Source: Pythium myriotylum
Taxonomy: Eukaryota; Oomycota; Peronosporomycetes; Pythiales; Pythiaceae
Reading direction: 5' to 3'
DNA: 64,000 bases
Assembly: GCA_023091665.1 (NCBI GenBank)
Contig: JALJCQ010000031.1
Span: 930,001-994,000 of the forward strand
This document shows positions 1 to 10,789 of this stretch, piece by piece (the first letter of the stretch is position 1; each line of letters opens with the position of its first letter). The notes below the pieces were generated by a model. That model did not search any database. It worked only from the letters and a program-made list of their open reading frames with translations, and was not told the origin of the DNA. The position numbers and the translations under genes are program-made.

Positions 1-501
1 GCTCGTCGCCGACTGCGCGACTTTGCAAATGTGCGGATTCAGCAGCGAGAACTCGCCCTCGCACTCGCGCTCCGTGCCGTCCTGCAAGTCCACCCACGCG
101 TCAGACGGTTCTCCCAGTCCACCCGAGGGGTTCTCTCTCTGTCTTCCCCCCCCCTCCCTTTCTTCCACCACAGGCTCGCACCTCGTTGATATGCGCCTCG
201 ATCCCGACGTACTGCAGCCCCTTCTGGAGAAACGACACGAGCGCGCCCGGAGGCAGCTCCGTGTTGATCACGCTCGACTTGGCCAGCTGGCTCTCATACG
301 CGAACGTGAACGCCGAGTGCATAAAGCCTACCGTGCGCAAACCCCAGCAGGACCACCATGAGCGATTCCCCATTCCCACTCTCCTTCTCACAAATCGACC
401 CCGAAAAAACAACAAAAAAAAAAACAAGACCAACGCGACGTACCCGACTCCTGCAGGTACCGGTAGACCAGGTAGTTGAGCTCGTCCGAGGTGATCGCCA
501 T
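1..501 (-). CDS. TBL1-like LisH/WD40 protein, 5' part only
   Basis: N-terminal part of a transducin-beta-like (TBL1/TBL1XR1) corepressor subunit, a nuclear scaffold of HDAC3/NCoR-type complexes in animals. Three exons: 501-444, 327-182 and 81 to beyond base 1. All junctions are GT-AG and the frame closes (phase 1, then phase 0). The start MAITSDELNYLVYRYLQESG is the classic LisH motif. Exon 2 continues the family pattern with HSAFTFAYES and LQKGLQYVGIEAHINE. Exon 3 begins with the expected DGT. The WD40 repeats would lie to the left of the window. Family assignment rests on the strong N-terminal match; the role in this organism is inferred. Confidence 0.88.
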
Positions 502-1091
502 GGTCGTTTCTCTCTTCGCTCCCGCGGCGGAAACTTTGGCGGCGCGTCCTGGCTGCCCCCGTGGTCCGTTTCTCGCCGGAGTTGGACGCCCGCGTGCGCG
601 CGCGACTGCTCTCTCGCGCAGACGCGCTCGCTGCTCGCTCGCTGGGCTCTCGCCGTCGCCTCGGCGGGTCTTCTTCCCGCGCGGCCGGGGCGTTCGCGGT
701 GGCGCCTTATTGGGCTTGTGGAAGAGCTGCTGAGGGGCTGTAAGGTCTAGGGCTCGGGTGGTTTGCCGCCGGCTGTCTGTCGGTCGGTTCAATCGGCCAA
801 AAAAACCTCGGGAAGGTGGGAATATCGAGGTTTTATCGCACTTTAAAACTGCCCACGAGATTCAATCGCATGAGGTTTTTTTATCGACCGGAGGAGGAGT
901 TTCTCCAAGGAGTGAGGTTATTGGCCATGATGCGATCTTTGTCGAGGAGGTTGCATATTATGAGGAGGCAGAGGGCGTCCCACTCGCCGCGCGATCGCGG
1001 CGCAGCGAGAGCGTTCTAGGAGATGCAAAGCGCACAGCTGCACGCGCGGCGCGACGCTCGATCCAACGAGGTGCGGCTCGTCGTCGGGCGA
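502..1091. other. Intergenic: promoter side of TBL1-like gene, 3' side of RMDN-like gene
   Basis: No supportable gene. Short ORFs on both strands have no recognisable domains and compositions that look like antisense noise. The half next to base 501 is CG-rich and should hold the TBL1-like promoter and 5' UTR. The half next to 1,091 is AT-richer and probably holds the 3' end of the RMDN-like transcript. Confidence 0.5.
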
Positions 1092-2112
1092 TCAGAACTT
1101 CTTGAGCAACGCCTGCGCTTCCTCGTGGACGCTCTGGTCCTCCTCGCTCTTGACGGGCACGGCGAGCGTCTTCTCGGCCCACTCCTTGGACGCCGCCCAG
1201 TTCTTCTGCTTGTAGTACACCTGCGCGATGAGCATCGAGTTCTTCTTCCAGCTGCCCGGGTCCAGCTCGTCGCACTTGAGCAGGAACTTGAGCGCCTCGT
1301 CGTACGACGACTCCGGTGGCGAGCCGAAGAGCACGGCTGCCGCCTTCCGCTCAAGCCACGAGAGATCCGAGATAGTCATGCACCCTACGAGGCACTCGAT
1401 CGATTAGCGAGCTGCCAAAGACAATACCACGCATCAGAGAAGACGTCTTACAGCGGCCGAGGAGGTGGTAGGTGGTCGGGAACGTGGGCTTGAGCTCGAT
1501 GGCCTTTTCCCAGTGGCTCTTGATCTTGTACGAGTTGGCGATAGCCACCTTGGTGCCTTCAAAGTCGCCGACGCGCGAGAGGACGATGCCGTACCAGTTG
1601 TGGACCTCGGCGATCTCCTCGGTCTTGGCCAGCGCCTTCTGGATGACCTCGTAGGCGTAGTAAATGAGCTGCTTCTGCTCGTCCGCCGAGGTCTTCTTGA
1701 GGTTCGAGACATCGTACGCCGCGCGCGCAAGCCGCCACATGACTCCGACGTCCTCCGGGTCGGCTGTGTACGCGGCCTTGAGCTCCTCATAGAGCTTGGT
1801 GCGGTCGTACGAGCTGTCATTGAAGTGCTCTTCGGCGAGAATTGCAACGGCCGAGTCCGACATCTTGGCAGCGAATGCGATGGATCCAGAGAGTGCGAGA
1901 GCGAGAGCGACGATCGGCGCGACGCGCTGGGTGTTGGCAGCAGCAGCAGAAGTAGACGGGAAGGCGGCGGCGCGGCGCGAGGCGGTCGAGGCGAAGCGCG
2001 CGGTTTGGCGTTTGGCGAGACGAGCGACGAGCGAGCGAGCGCGCGCTGCGAACGCACGCGAGTGAGCAAAACGCACGCGCCGCGTCGCGTGGGGCAACGT
2101 ACCGTGGATCAT
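1092..2112 (-). CDS. RMDN-like TPR protein with mitochondrial-type presequence
   Basis: Regulator-of-microtubule-dynamics (RMDN/FAM82) family, a helical TPR-like protein. Exon 1 is 2112-1452 and exon 2 is 1384-1092, joined through a split Trp codon; 317 aa. Residues 1-60 are Arg/Ser/Ala-rich with almost no acidic residues. A short hydrophobic stretch follows (about 64-82, APIVALALALSG), which reads as a mitochondrial presequence plus membrane anchor. The family body starts at the internal Met (base 1863, MSDSAVAI) and contains PEDVGVMWRLARAAYD and VHNWYGIVLSRVGDFEGTK. I chose the upstream ATG because the extension is uninterrupted and organelle-like; translation from 1863 would give a protein resembling the neighbour. 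Its paralogue lies 341 bp upstream on the same strand. Confidence 0.85.
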
Positions 2113-2453
2113 GGGCCGGCGCGAGCGCAGATTGGAGACTGGCGTCGCGGAGAGGGCATGGTCGATCCCATGGCCACGACGTGCTGTGAGGGAGATTCGG
2201 ACGAGGCGACTTCAAGGTTGCCCGCGAAACGAGGGACTGTATACTTGGATTTTATATGTGGAGGTTAAATTCGGGACGTGACCCTCACGTGGGAGGAGCT
2301 CTTGACGAGATCTCTGCAAAATGACGAGACTGGTTAAACGGGCTAGTGGCGTCATGGTTTGCAACGCAAAAAAAGTAGGGAGCTCATGGATTATCGCATG
2401 GACAAATAGAAGCGAGACACTCTCTCTCGTGGAGGTCAATCACAAACGCACGC
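2113..2453. other. Short intergenic region between RMDN paralogues
   Basis: About 340 bp holding the 5' region of the long RMDN-like gene and the 3' region of the short one. No ORF with a recognisable domain and no repeat seen. Confidence 0.5.
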
Positions 2454-3234
2454 TTAGAACTTCTTGAGGAAGGCCTGCGCCTCCTCGTGGACAGTCTCCT
2501 CTTCCTCGGTCTTGCTCGGGATCGCGAGCGCCTTCTCGGTCCACTCCTTGGACTTGGCCCAGTTCTTCTGCTTGTAGTAGACCTCGGCGATGAGCAGCGC
2601 GTTCTTCTTCCAGTAGTTGGGCTGCAGCTCGTCGCACTTGTGCAAGTACGTGAGCGACTCCTCGTACGTGGACTCTGGCGGCTTGCTGAAGAGCACCGAC
2701 GCGGCCTTGCGCTCGAGCCACGAGAGATCGGCGACGCGCATGCACCAGCGGCCCAGCAGGTGGTACGTGGCCGCGCGCTTGGGGTCGAGCTCGATGGCCT
2801 TGAGCCAGTGGTCCTTGATGGTCTGCGAGTTGGCGAGCGCCACCTTGGTGCCTTCAATGTCGCCAACACGCGAGAGGATGACGCCGTACCAGTTGTGCAC
2901 GGCTGGGTTCTTTTCGTCCTTGGCGAGCGCCTTCTTGATGATGTCCATGGCGTAGTAGATTAGGTCGCGCTGCTCGTTCGCCGACGTCTTCTTGAGGTTG
3001 GACACGTCGTACGCCGCGCGCACGAGGCGCCACATCACACCGACGTCCTCCGGGTGCTCTGATATCCACACACACACAAGCATGCATCAGCATCCGCGTC
3101 ATCCCCAACACCCAGCAATCTCCATATCTCTCACCATCGTACGAGTCCTTGAGGTCCTCAAAGAGCTGCGAGCGGTCGTAGGAAAAGTCGTTGAAGTGGT
3201 CCTCGTGGGTGAGCGCGACGGCGGAGTCGGACAT
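2454..3234 (-). CDS. RMDN-like TPR protein, short form
   Basis: Second RMDN/FAM82-family gene, 234 aa. Exon 1 is 3234-3135 and exon 2 is 3058-2454, with a 76-bp GT-AG intron splitting a Glu codon after KDSYD. The protein starts MSDSAVALTHEDHFNDFSYD and is collinear with the neighbour from its internal Met onward. It retains HNWYGVILSRVGDIEGTK, the HLLGRWCM segment and the C-terminal EEAQAFLKKF. Unlike the neighbour it has no presequence and should be cytosolic. The introns lie at different places (here early, there late), so the duplication is not recent. Role beyond family level is inferred. Confidence 0.86.
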
Positions 3235-3902
3235 GGCGGCGGCGGAGCTGGTCGTTCGCGAGAGAATTCAGCAATGACTCGCACCGGCATCGCGAGAAGG
3301 ACGAGGAAGCGAAGGCTTCGACCCACAAGTTCAACCGCTCGGGTCCCACCCGGCCACGCAGTCAGTCCAACGCGTCGGCCAATCACCTCCGCGGAGATGC
3401 GCCGCTCTCGGAGCAATCGATTGCGCCCGAGCCGAGCGCAACATCCCTCGCGACGCTGCTGTGTAATCTGGTGTTTGGAGGGTGGTGAGTCTCCAGTCAT
3501 CAGCATCCCCATCACTTGTCCCTACATTGGATGTGAGTATACAAAGATCAAGTATAATGTCCCTTGTTGGAGCAGAAACTTGAAGAACGGGCTGCTTTTT
3601 TTTAGTCAATCCTGACTTCCCGCGACCCGGAGCTCCTCGCCCACGTCCGCTTTGACAGATTCCGAAGTGCAGATCCGTTCGAAATGGAAGCCGGTGGGTG
3701 GAGGGTTGTGCGTTGGAAGGAAATGTCCCAGTCCACTGCCCACGACCCATCCACTCTTCACTCGTATCAGCGAGGGCAACTGGGCCTGCTGAGTAAAAAG
3801 AAGTCTGTTGTTATATTCCCAACCTTGCCAGCGACTTCTTTCTTCAGCGTGTGCAAACTCTATGTAGGGTCCTCTCACAACCTCGTTCGTGTGCAAAAGA
3901 GT
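3235..3902. other. Intergenic region
   Basis: Upstream region of the short RMDN gene and downstream region of PCYT2, about 670 bp. ORFs here on both strands lack recognisable domains. No repeat or RNA gene seen. Confidence 0.45.
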
Positions 3903-5525
3903 TTACTTCTTCTTGTTGTACCGGTCGGCGTAGTATTCCTCCTCCGACTTCATCTTGCTCACAAACTTCTTCTCGAAGCGCTCCCGGTTGTCGTTGATGC
4001 GCGCGACAATGTCGTTCACGTCCAGCTTGCTCGGGCTCTTGATGGTCTTGAAGATGCCGGCCTCACGCGCAGCCTGGTAGTGCTCGTCAAGCGAGAAGCC
4101 CGGCAGGTGGTCCTGGTCACGGTGCGTGCCGTGGATGACGACTTCGATGTTGAGCGACGCGATCATCTCCTTGGTCACGTGCCACGGCGCGTCTATGAGC
4201 ACGTCGTCGACGTACTTGCAGCCCAGCACGCTGAGCACACGCTCGTGAAGGTTCATGATCGGGAAGTTGAGGCCGCGGTGCGAGTTGACGATCGCGTCGT
4301 TGTGCACGCCCACAATCAGATACGTGCCTTCGGCCTTCGCCAGCTTCAAGAACTCAACGTGGCCCGAGTGGAACATGTCAAACGCGCCGTCCACGTACAC
4401 AACCTTGTCCGTCTTCTTCGGCTCGCGGTTGCCGGCCGAGAAGAGGCGCAACATGCGGTTCGTCGTGAGGAACTTGGACGGACGGTCGACAGCCGCCTTG
4501 TCCGAGGTCGACACCTTCGACGAAAGCTGTCCGTTGCCGTACTCCTCGTGGGTGTGGTGGTTCTTGTGGAGGACAAGCATACGACCAAGAATGTCACTCG
4601 TCGAGACACCCTCCGTGCGCGGGATCGTGCGGTACTTGCCCAGCTTCTGAGCCGACTCGTAGACGTCCTTGCCGTCGACGATGCACGGATCATCGCCGTG
4701 GACCACGAAGTCAATGTTGTGCTGCAGTCGCAAAAGCACGATGAGGATCCTGTGCAGCCAGCCCCAACTCCACTCAGACCGCGTACCTTCTTGATCATGC
4801 GCTTCAAGTATTCTTCGTTCATGATGTACGGGCAGTGCGGCTCGACTTCATCGACGAACTTGCAGCCCACGACCGAGGCGAGGCGCTCGTCTGCCCACCA
4901 CCACACTGGTCAACAACAGCTCCCCAAACCCACACAACTCGACACCACCTTACCGTCGTTCATGACCGGCGGCGCACCCTTGCACTCGGTGATCGACTTG
5001 TCGTCGTTGACGCCGACGACCAGGTACGTGCCGAGCGCGCGCGCCTGGCGGAAGGCGTTCATGTGGCCGTAGTGCATCATGTCGAAGGCGCCATCCATCC
5101 AGATGCGGATCTGCTCCTTGGGCTTGGACGCGTGCTCCTCGACCTCCATCTGCAAAGACATTCCCCGGCGGAAAACCAACTAATGAGCGCGGTGGCCTGT
5201 GTCTGCTATTCTGTGTTTGCCCCTCTCGCACCTCGGTGAGCTTTTCCTGGAGCTCCTGGACTTTCTCGTAGGCCTGTCGCAGCTCGTCCTGCAGCACCTT
5301 GCGGCGGCGGCGGTGGCGCTTGCCGAAGAGCACGAAGTACGCGAGCAGCGTGAAGAGCCCCGTGGCCACGGCGATCGCGAGGCGCTCGGCATCCGGATAC
5401 GGCTTGGGGAAGCCGAGCTTGCGGAAGACCTCGTGGATCTGGACCATCCACTCGTCCGCGCACTCGGAGTGGAGCACGTCGTGCACGTACGCGACGGCTC
5501 GCTGGGCCACGTCTTCCAGGGACAT
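3903..5525 (-). CDS. PCYT2: Ethanolamine-phosphate cytidylyltransferase with N-terminal membrane anchor
   Basis: Makes CDP-ethanolamine from CTP and phosphoethanolamine, the key step of the Kennedy pathway to phosphatidylethanolamine. Four exons: 5525-5232, 5149-4954, 4890-4787, 4721-3903; 470 aa, all junctions GT-AG and in frame. Exon 1 encodes an added N-terminus with one hydrophobic segment (about residues 46-65, LAIAVATGLFTLLAYFVLFG) followed by a basic patch and a short coiled coil. Two cytidylyltransferase domains follow, each with its signature: MMHYGH in the first and MFHSGH in the second. Two catalytic domains define the ethanolamine rather than the choline enzyme. The C-terminus is lysine-rich (YNKKK). 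The membrane anchor suggests ER or outer-mitochondrial attachment; the animal and yeast enzymes lack it. Confidence 0.93.
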
Positions 5526-5885
5526 TGTCGCTCGCTGGCGGTTCTTCACGGACTGTGGCGGGATCTCTCTCTCTCTCTCGTCGGAGTCCTCCCTCAAGAT
5601 GGGCACACCTGGTATTCGAACGTGCTGTTGCACGAGAACTGTTCAATACCGTGACAAATACCGGTAAAAGGTACCCCTTCGTTTGCGATGTAGCGAAGCT
5701 TGCCAAGTATAAACGCAGAGTGATGGTACGAGAGCTCCGCTCGCCAGTGACTGGATGGAGGAGGGCAGCTCGACCGGTTGCCAACGAGGGCCAAAGACGA
5801 TGGTCATTTCGATTCCAGGCGCAAGTCTCCACGCTCTTCTCAGTGGTTAAAGCGACTGCGTTGTGAACAACCAAGAAACAGCAAG
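5526..5885. promoter_or_regulatory. Divergent promoter region, PCYT2 and P0
   Basis: Only 360 bp separate the start codons of two divergently transcribed genes (PCYT2 leftward, P0 rightward), so both promoters must lie here or overlap. A CT/GA tract (about 5565-5580) lies on the PCYT2 side. I could not assign individual transcription-factor sites. Confidence 0.5.
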
Positions 5886-6845
5886 ATGGGTCTCTCTCAG
5901 GAACGTAAGCAGGACTACTTCAACAAGCTCGAGTCGCTCCTCGAGTCGTACACCAAGATCTTCTTGGTGAACGTCGACAACGTCGGCTCGAGCCAGATGC
6001 AGCAGATCCGTTTCAACCTGCGTGGCAAGGCCGAGATCTTGATGGGCAAGAACACCTTGATGCGCAAGGTCTTCAACAACTTCATCAAGAAGAACCCGAG
6101 CCACCCGCTTGAGAACTTCATCCCGCTCCTCAAGGGCAACGTCGGCTTCGTCTTCACCAACGCTGACCTCAACGACGTGCGTGAGGTTGTCGAGGGCAAC
6201 AAGGTCCCGGCCCCGGCTCGTGTCGGCGCCATCGCCCCGGTTGACGTCGTCATCCCGGCCGGTCCTACGGGCTGTGATCCTGGTCAGACCACGTTCTTCC
6301 AGACGCTCTCGATCGGTACCAAGATTAACCGTGGTCAGATTGAAATCGTCTCCGATGTGCTTCTCATCAAGAAGGGTGACAAGGTCGGCAACTCCGAAGC
6401 TGCTCTCCTCCAGAAGCTGAACATCAAGCCGTTCGCCTACGGTCTCGTCATCTCGACGGTCTACGACAACGGCTCGATCTTCGACCCTGCCGTCCTCGAC
6501 CTCACCGAGGAGGACCTCACGGCCAAGTTCGTCGCTGGTCTCCGCAACATCGCCGCCATCTCGCTCGAGATTGGTTTCCCGACGCTTGCCTCGATCCCGC
6601 ACTCGGTCGCCAACGCCTTCAAGACGCTCGTCGCGATCGCTGTCGAGTGCGAGAACTTCTCGTTCGCCAAGGCTGACCCGTACAAGGCGTACCTCGCTGA
6701 CCCGTCGGCGTTCGCCGCTGCCGCTGCCCCGGCTGCCGGTGGTGCCGCCCCGGCCGCCGCTGCTGCGGTCGTTGAGGAGGAGGAAGAGGAGGCCGACATT
6801 GGCGGCGCCGGTGACATGTTCGGCGGCGGCGGCTCGGACTACTAA
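5886..6845 (+). CDS. RPLP0: 60S acidic ribosomal protein P0 (uL10)
   Basis: Ribosomal stalk base protein that binds 28S rRNA and anchors P1/P2 dimers for elongation-factor recruitment. Single exon, 319 aa. The start at 5886 (MGLSQERKQDYFNKLESLLE) follows an AACAGCAAG context and matches the family start; the open frame runs upstream only as leader. The uL10 domain (about residues 5-105) contains FNLRGKAEILMGKNTLMRK. The insertion domain (VPAPARVGAIAPVDVVIPAG) and an Ala/Pro hinge (about 280-300) follow, then an acidic tail. The tail ends DMFGGGGSDY instead of the usual DMGFGLFD-type end. Codon use is strongly biased to C/G endings, as expected for a highly expressed gene. The large antisense ORF is a shadow. 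Confidence 0.97.
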   Translation: MGLSQERKQDYFNKLESLLESYTKIFLVNVDNVGSSQMQQIRFNLRGKAEILMGKNTLMRKVFNNFIKKNPSHPLENFIPLLKGNVGFVFTNADLNDVREVVEGNKVPAPARVGAIAPVDVVIPAGPTGCDPGQTTFFQTLSIGTKINRGQIEIVSDVLLIKKGDKVGNSEAALLQKLNIKPFAYGLVISTVYDNGSIFDPAVLDLTEEDLTAKFVAGLRNIAAISLEIGFPTLASIPHSVANAFKTLVAIAVECENFSFAKADPYKAYLADPSAFAAAAAPAAGGAAPAAAAAVVEEEEEEADIGGAGDMFGGGGSDY

Positions 6846-7400
6846 GCGCCCTCTCTCATGGCCACTTCGCTGTAACTGAGTCTGCGGGAGCACGCGTGCC
6901 TCATCAGATCTCAGCTTAATGAAACTTGGTTGTTTCGCCACTTCACTCCCATGACCCATTTCAGTCACATGAAGACAGGCAACACGGAAGGTTGTTGACA
7001 CCCAGTCCGCTCGTAGAGTCACTCAAACGAGGTGAAGAGTGACAGCTCTCTATTGAGGGTTTTTACGGTACATATGCTTTTTCCTACTTTTTCGGTTCGA
7101 GCTTGCGAGTCAGTTTGAAGGGAGAATTCATAAAAATTCAAAAATGCGCTCTTTGAATTTCGAAATTTGAATTTCGCGCTTTGCGTTTGGTCGCAAATCG
7201 AAGCTGCTGGGGCTTTTCTGACCGCCACCGACCCGCGACCACCGCTCGCTTCCACGCGGCGCATCACGCGGCCTGCCTCTCCACGCGCGAAGCCTCGTCG
7301 CCGCCAACCCGCCTGGCTCTCTCACCGCCGTCCTCGCGCTTCGATCCGTGGCACTCCGGCCTCCGAACGCCTCGAACTGACTGAGAACGACGACTTTGTC
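6846..7400. other. Intergenic: P0 3' end and CXC gene promoter
   Basis: About 550 bp. An AT-rich stretch at 7127-7177 contains near-palindromic copies of TTTGAATTTCG/CGAAATTTGAA, unlike the GC-rich surroundings; it may be a promoter element of the CXC gene. No gene supported. Confidence 0.4.
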
Positions 7401-9460
7401 ATGAACCCAACGCCCCGAAAAGCAGGCGGCGCCTTGGACGCATACGTACGCTCGCGCAGGACTCTTGACTCGACTGGCGGTGGATGCTGACGCTTTCGTG
7501 GGTATCTAGGACGCGCCGTTGAGCGAACGCAAGCGAGGACGACCGCGCGGGACGCCTACTACTACTAGTGAACTCCTGACTCCGCTCTCCTCAATGGCGC
7601 CGACGCCGTCGCCGGCACGCCGTCGGGGCTGCAACTGCAAAAAGTCTGGCTGCCTCAAGCTGTACTGTGAGTGCTTCGCAGCGAACGTGCGCTGCGGCGA
7701 ACGCTGCATGTGCATGGGCTGCAAGAACCGAGAGCACAACAAACTTGAGATCGCTCATGCCATGGAGACGATCGAGAAGCGGTCTCAGCGGTCGTTCAAG
7801 TCGCCTGTCGCAGTTGCACGGAAGCTCGAAACGCTCCGAGCAAATACGCCTCAGCACGGCCAAGGACTCAGCACGCCAGGTCTTGATGGCGCGACCCGGC
7901 TGCTCATGTCGGCGGAGCGTCTGGAGGAAACACCCCAGCGAGGTGCCAATTGTATCTGCACTCCAGGCGCCTGCAATGCATCGTGCCCTTGCCACGAGAA
8001 CTTTGGGTGGTGCAGTCGCCGATGCCCATGCCAAAAGGCACCAACGGTGAGTACCCAATCACTGACAATTTAGTGTTGGTTCGGTCTTCTCACTTGCTTC
8101 CCTTTACAGACCCAAGAAAAGACGAGAGGATGTAGCTGCAAGAAATCCAATTGCTTAAAGCTGTACTGTGAATGTCTCGCCGCTCAACGGGTCTGTGACT
8201 CGAGATGTAACTGCGAGGGATGCAAGAACCGATCGGTATGGCGATCACACTTTCATTTTCTGTCTGATCGTGGAGCTAATGCAGTCGGCCGATGGATTGT
8301 AGGAGCATGGTGAAGAGCGAGAACGAGCAATCTCGGTTATCTTGGAGAGAAATCCCATGGCTTTCCAGCCAAAGGTTGCTAGTGGCGCGTCACAGCATCT
8401 TCGCGGCTGTAATTGCCGGAAGAGTAACTGTATGAAGAATTATTGCGAGTGCCATCAAGCTGGTGTGCCTTGTACATCACGGTGCGCATGCCAGGTGAGT
8501 CCTACGCGTAAACGTGCGCGGATATGAACCGATTCTCACGCGCAGGAATTTATTTAGGGATGTCGCAACACGGATGCATTTGTGTCTGCGAAGAAGATGC
8601 TAATCTTCAGTGGTGATCTGAAGATTCGTGGTACTACAAGTCCTGAAGGCCACCTCCACACTGCAACACCATCTTCAAAACCTCCACGTCGTCCTTCTCG
8701 TCGAGCATCTATGGATCAGACCTCCCCGGTGTCTCAGTTCCGGACACCAACGCATCAAATGCCAAGCGCACTGGAGATGTTGTCGAGGACAGCTCCACGT
8801 GCCACCCAGCACGAGGATCCGTATTTGTTTATTGCCGGTCAGAATGCCAGAATGCAGGCTCACACGAAGCGAAAGCACTTCGAGTCTGATGATCGATCAG
8901 GGGACTCGTCTGGAGATAATAAGAAGAGGTCCATGAAGCTGTCATCATCTCGGTCAACCTTCCAAGATCGACTCGACCGAGTTGCGACTCCTACATTCCA
9001 GCTACCTTCTGTGGAGTCGGTGCTGGATGAGGAGCTGAATCCGGCACGGCCTGAACTCCCGCTCACGAAGTTGTGTCGATCACTATTGAATGCGGCCCAA
9101 TCTGTAGACGTAACCCCAACTCCACGAAAAACAGATCGATCTCCAGCTCATGCTCGAGGATTTAATGCTATCAGCAATGAAACGAAAGAAGAAGAACAAA
9201 ACGAGGAAGGAGATGCTGACAACTCGCCCGAGGCGGACGATCTATTGTGTGAGGAAGATATCGAAACGCCCACTCGTAACTCAAGCGGAGGGAGTAAGGC
9301 TGAGGGAAGCGATCAAAGGCGATCGTTGGATGCAGAAGATCAGCGGAGGGCGGTTGCAGCACGACTTGCAGCCTTGCAAGAGCGAGCTGTGCTGCAAGAG
9401 TTTAGTGTCTGGTTGCGTAACCTCACCACTTCGAACTCCCACCTATTCCCGCCCAAGTGA
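7401..9460 (+). CDS. Tesmin/TSO1-like CXC-domain DNA-binding protein (LIN54 family)
   Basis: Nuclear cysteine-rich regulator related to LIN54 of DREAM/MuvB complexes and plant TSO1, which bind cell-cycle promoters. Five exons: 7401-7445, 7510-8046, 8110-8235, 8303-8494, 8558-9460; 600 aa, all GT-AG and in frame. A KRGRPRG AT-hook-like patch precedes the first CXC block ([18 protein letters not shown]). Further blocks are a divergent cysteine cluster ([20 protein letters not shown]), then [17 protein letters not shown] and [17 protein letters not shown]. Typical members have two CXC blocks; here there are three good ones plus one degenerate. The last 280 residues are Ser/Pro-rich with an acidic patch and a helical C-terminus. 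It converges on the next gene, with stop codons only 5 bp apart. Confidence 0.9.
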
Positions 9461-9465
9461 GTGGT

Positions 9466-10588
9466 CTACAAAACTGGTGGAAAGCCGTTCTCTTCGTAGA
9501 TGTGCTCAATAGCTTCTTTCACGGTCGGCGCATGGACATCAGGGTGGTGCTCGAGATCTTTGACGCCATCGTACACCCCCGTGCGCACAAGGATAGAAGA
9601 CCAGTGGGCTCCTGCTTTCTTCGCTCCGTGAATGTCCGAATCCGGGTTATCGCCAATCATGTAGATGGTCTTGAGCGGATTGGATGCGTCGCGTCCAGCC
9701 ACTTGGTTCAACAGCTTCTCCGCGTATCTGTGGGAAAGAGACAACCAGACTTAGTTAGCAAAAAATTGTAACCAAATCAACGCAAGTGACACTGACGAGT
9801 ATGCGACCGGCTGTGGCTTTCCATAACGCGTGACTTCGAGTTCTTTGCCAGTTCTCGCCTTGTACAGCGTCTGAAGACACATTGTGAACGCTCCTTGCGC
9901 GAATCGTGGGTGCGGGTACGTTGAGCTGAAAAGGAAATCGTCGTTGCTGACGAACAACGGGGTCTGCGAGCCGTCTGGGCGACCGCTTCCTGGCGGGTCA
10001 CCACCGATGAGAACATCAATAGCGACTTGGATTTCGACTCCCCAGTCAATCGGGTCGTGCATAGAGATGATGGCCTCAATCGGCTCACCGTCGAACGGCG
10101 CCGTGCGCTGCTCGTACGTGCCAAACGCGAACTGTCCCGGGTGATGGTGGACAAGATCTTGCACAGTCACGATCTTCTTGAATCCATAGTGAGTCGCAAC
10201 GTTGTACACATCGGACGAGCCCATGAGCAAGATGCGGCGATCGCCGTACGTGGGCACGAGGTCGCGCATGGGTGTGTGGGAGAGCACCATGTGGGCCGGG
10301 TCGATCTCGAGCTCGAGCAGCTTGCCGATCTGCGCGGCCTTGACCTCTTCGAGCACGCCGCCGTTGTTGGTCAGGTAGATGTGCGGCACATTGTGCGCGC
10401 GCAGGCTCTGGAGGATCTGCTTGGCGCCGTCGAGCGCTCGGCCACCGCTGCATAGACCACCACCACCGACAAGGTTAAAACGATTTCGGCCCGCGTAGCT
10501 CCTGAGCAGCGTTCGTCAGCGACACGTACCGCACGAGCACGCCGTCGATGTCGAAGACCACGCCGAATTCAGGCGAAGAAGAGCTCAT
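9466..10588 (-). CDS. HAD phosphatase, CECR5/HDHD5-like, copy A
   Basis: Haloacid-dehalogenase family protein, class IIA (CECR5/HDHD5-like). Exons 10588-10530, 10447-9797, 9727-9466; 323 aa. HAD motif I is FDIDGVLVR near residue 12, with both Asp residues. Motif II lies in YLTNNGG and motif IV is IGDNPDSDIHGAKKAG. The C-terminus EEAIEHIY-like (VKEAIEHIYEENG) matches the other copies. This copy begins MSSSSPEFG and lacks the basic leader of copies B and C, so it may be cytosolic. It keeps only two introns, at positions shared with B and C. Substrate unknown. First (left-most) of a tandem triplet, all on the minus strand. Confidence 0.9.
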
Positions 10589-10789
10589 GGTCGTCGGATC
10601 CACAACTGGCCATTGCGACCATCCTCGCGTCGTCAGAGGAAGAGTGATGATCTAACCTTACAGAATGATTGTCACACCCACGCTGGCAGTCTATTTCCAT
10701 GCGTAAGCCGATGAATCTGTACCCTGACGGATTATGCTGCACATGTCGCAGAAACACAGTGTAACCCCCCTCCCCCCTACAGGACATGG

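Noticed and set aside
1465..2268. 267-codon plus-strand ORF over the RMDN gene
   Set aside because: Antisense shadow; composition mirrors the opposite strand and no domain.
3684..5072. 462-codon ORF antisense to PCYT2
   Set aside because: Val/Leu/Arg-rich shadow of the cytidylyltransferase exons, spanning their introns.
5847..7022. 391-codon ORF antisense to P0
   Set aside because: Acidic/Arg-rich low-complexity product caused by the codon bias of P0 on the other strand; no domain and no splice support.
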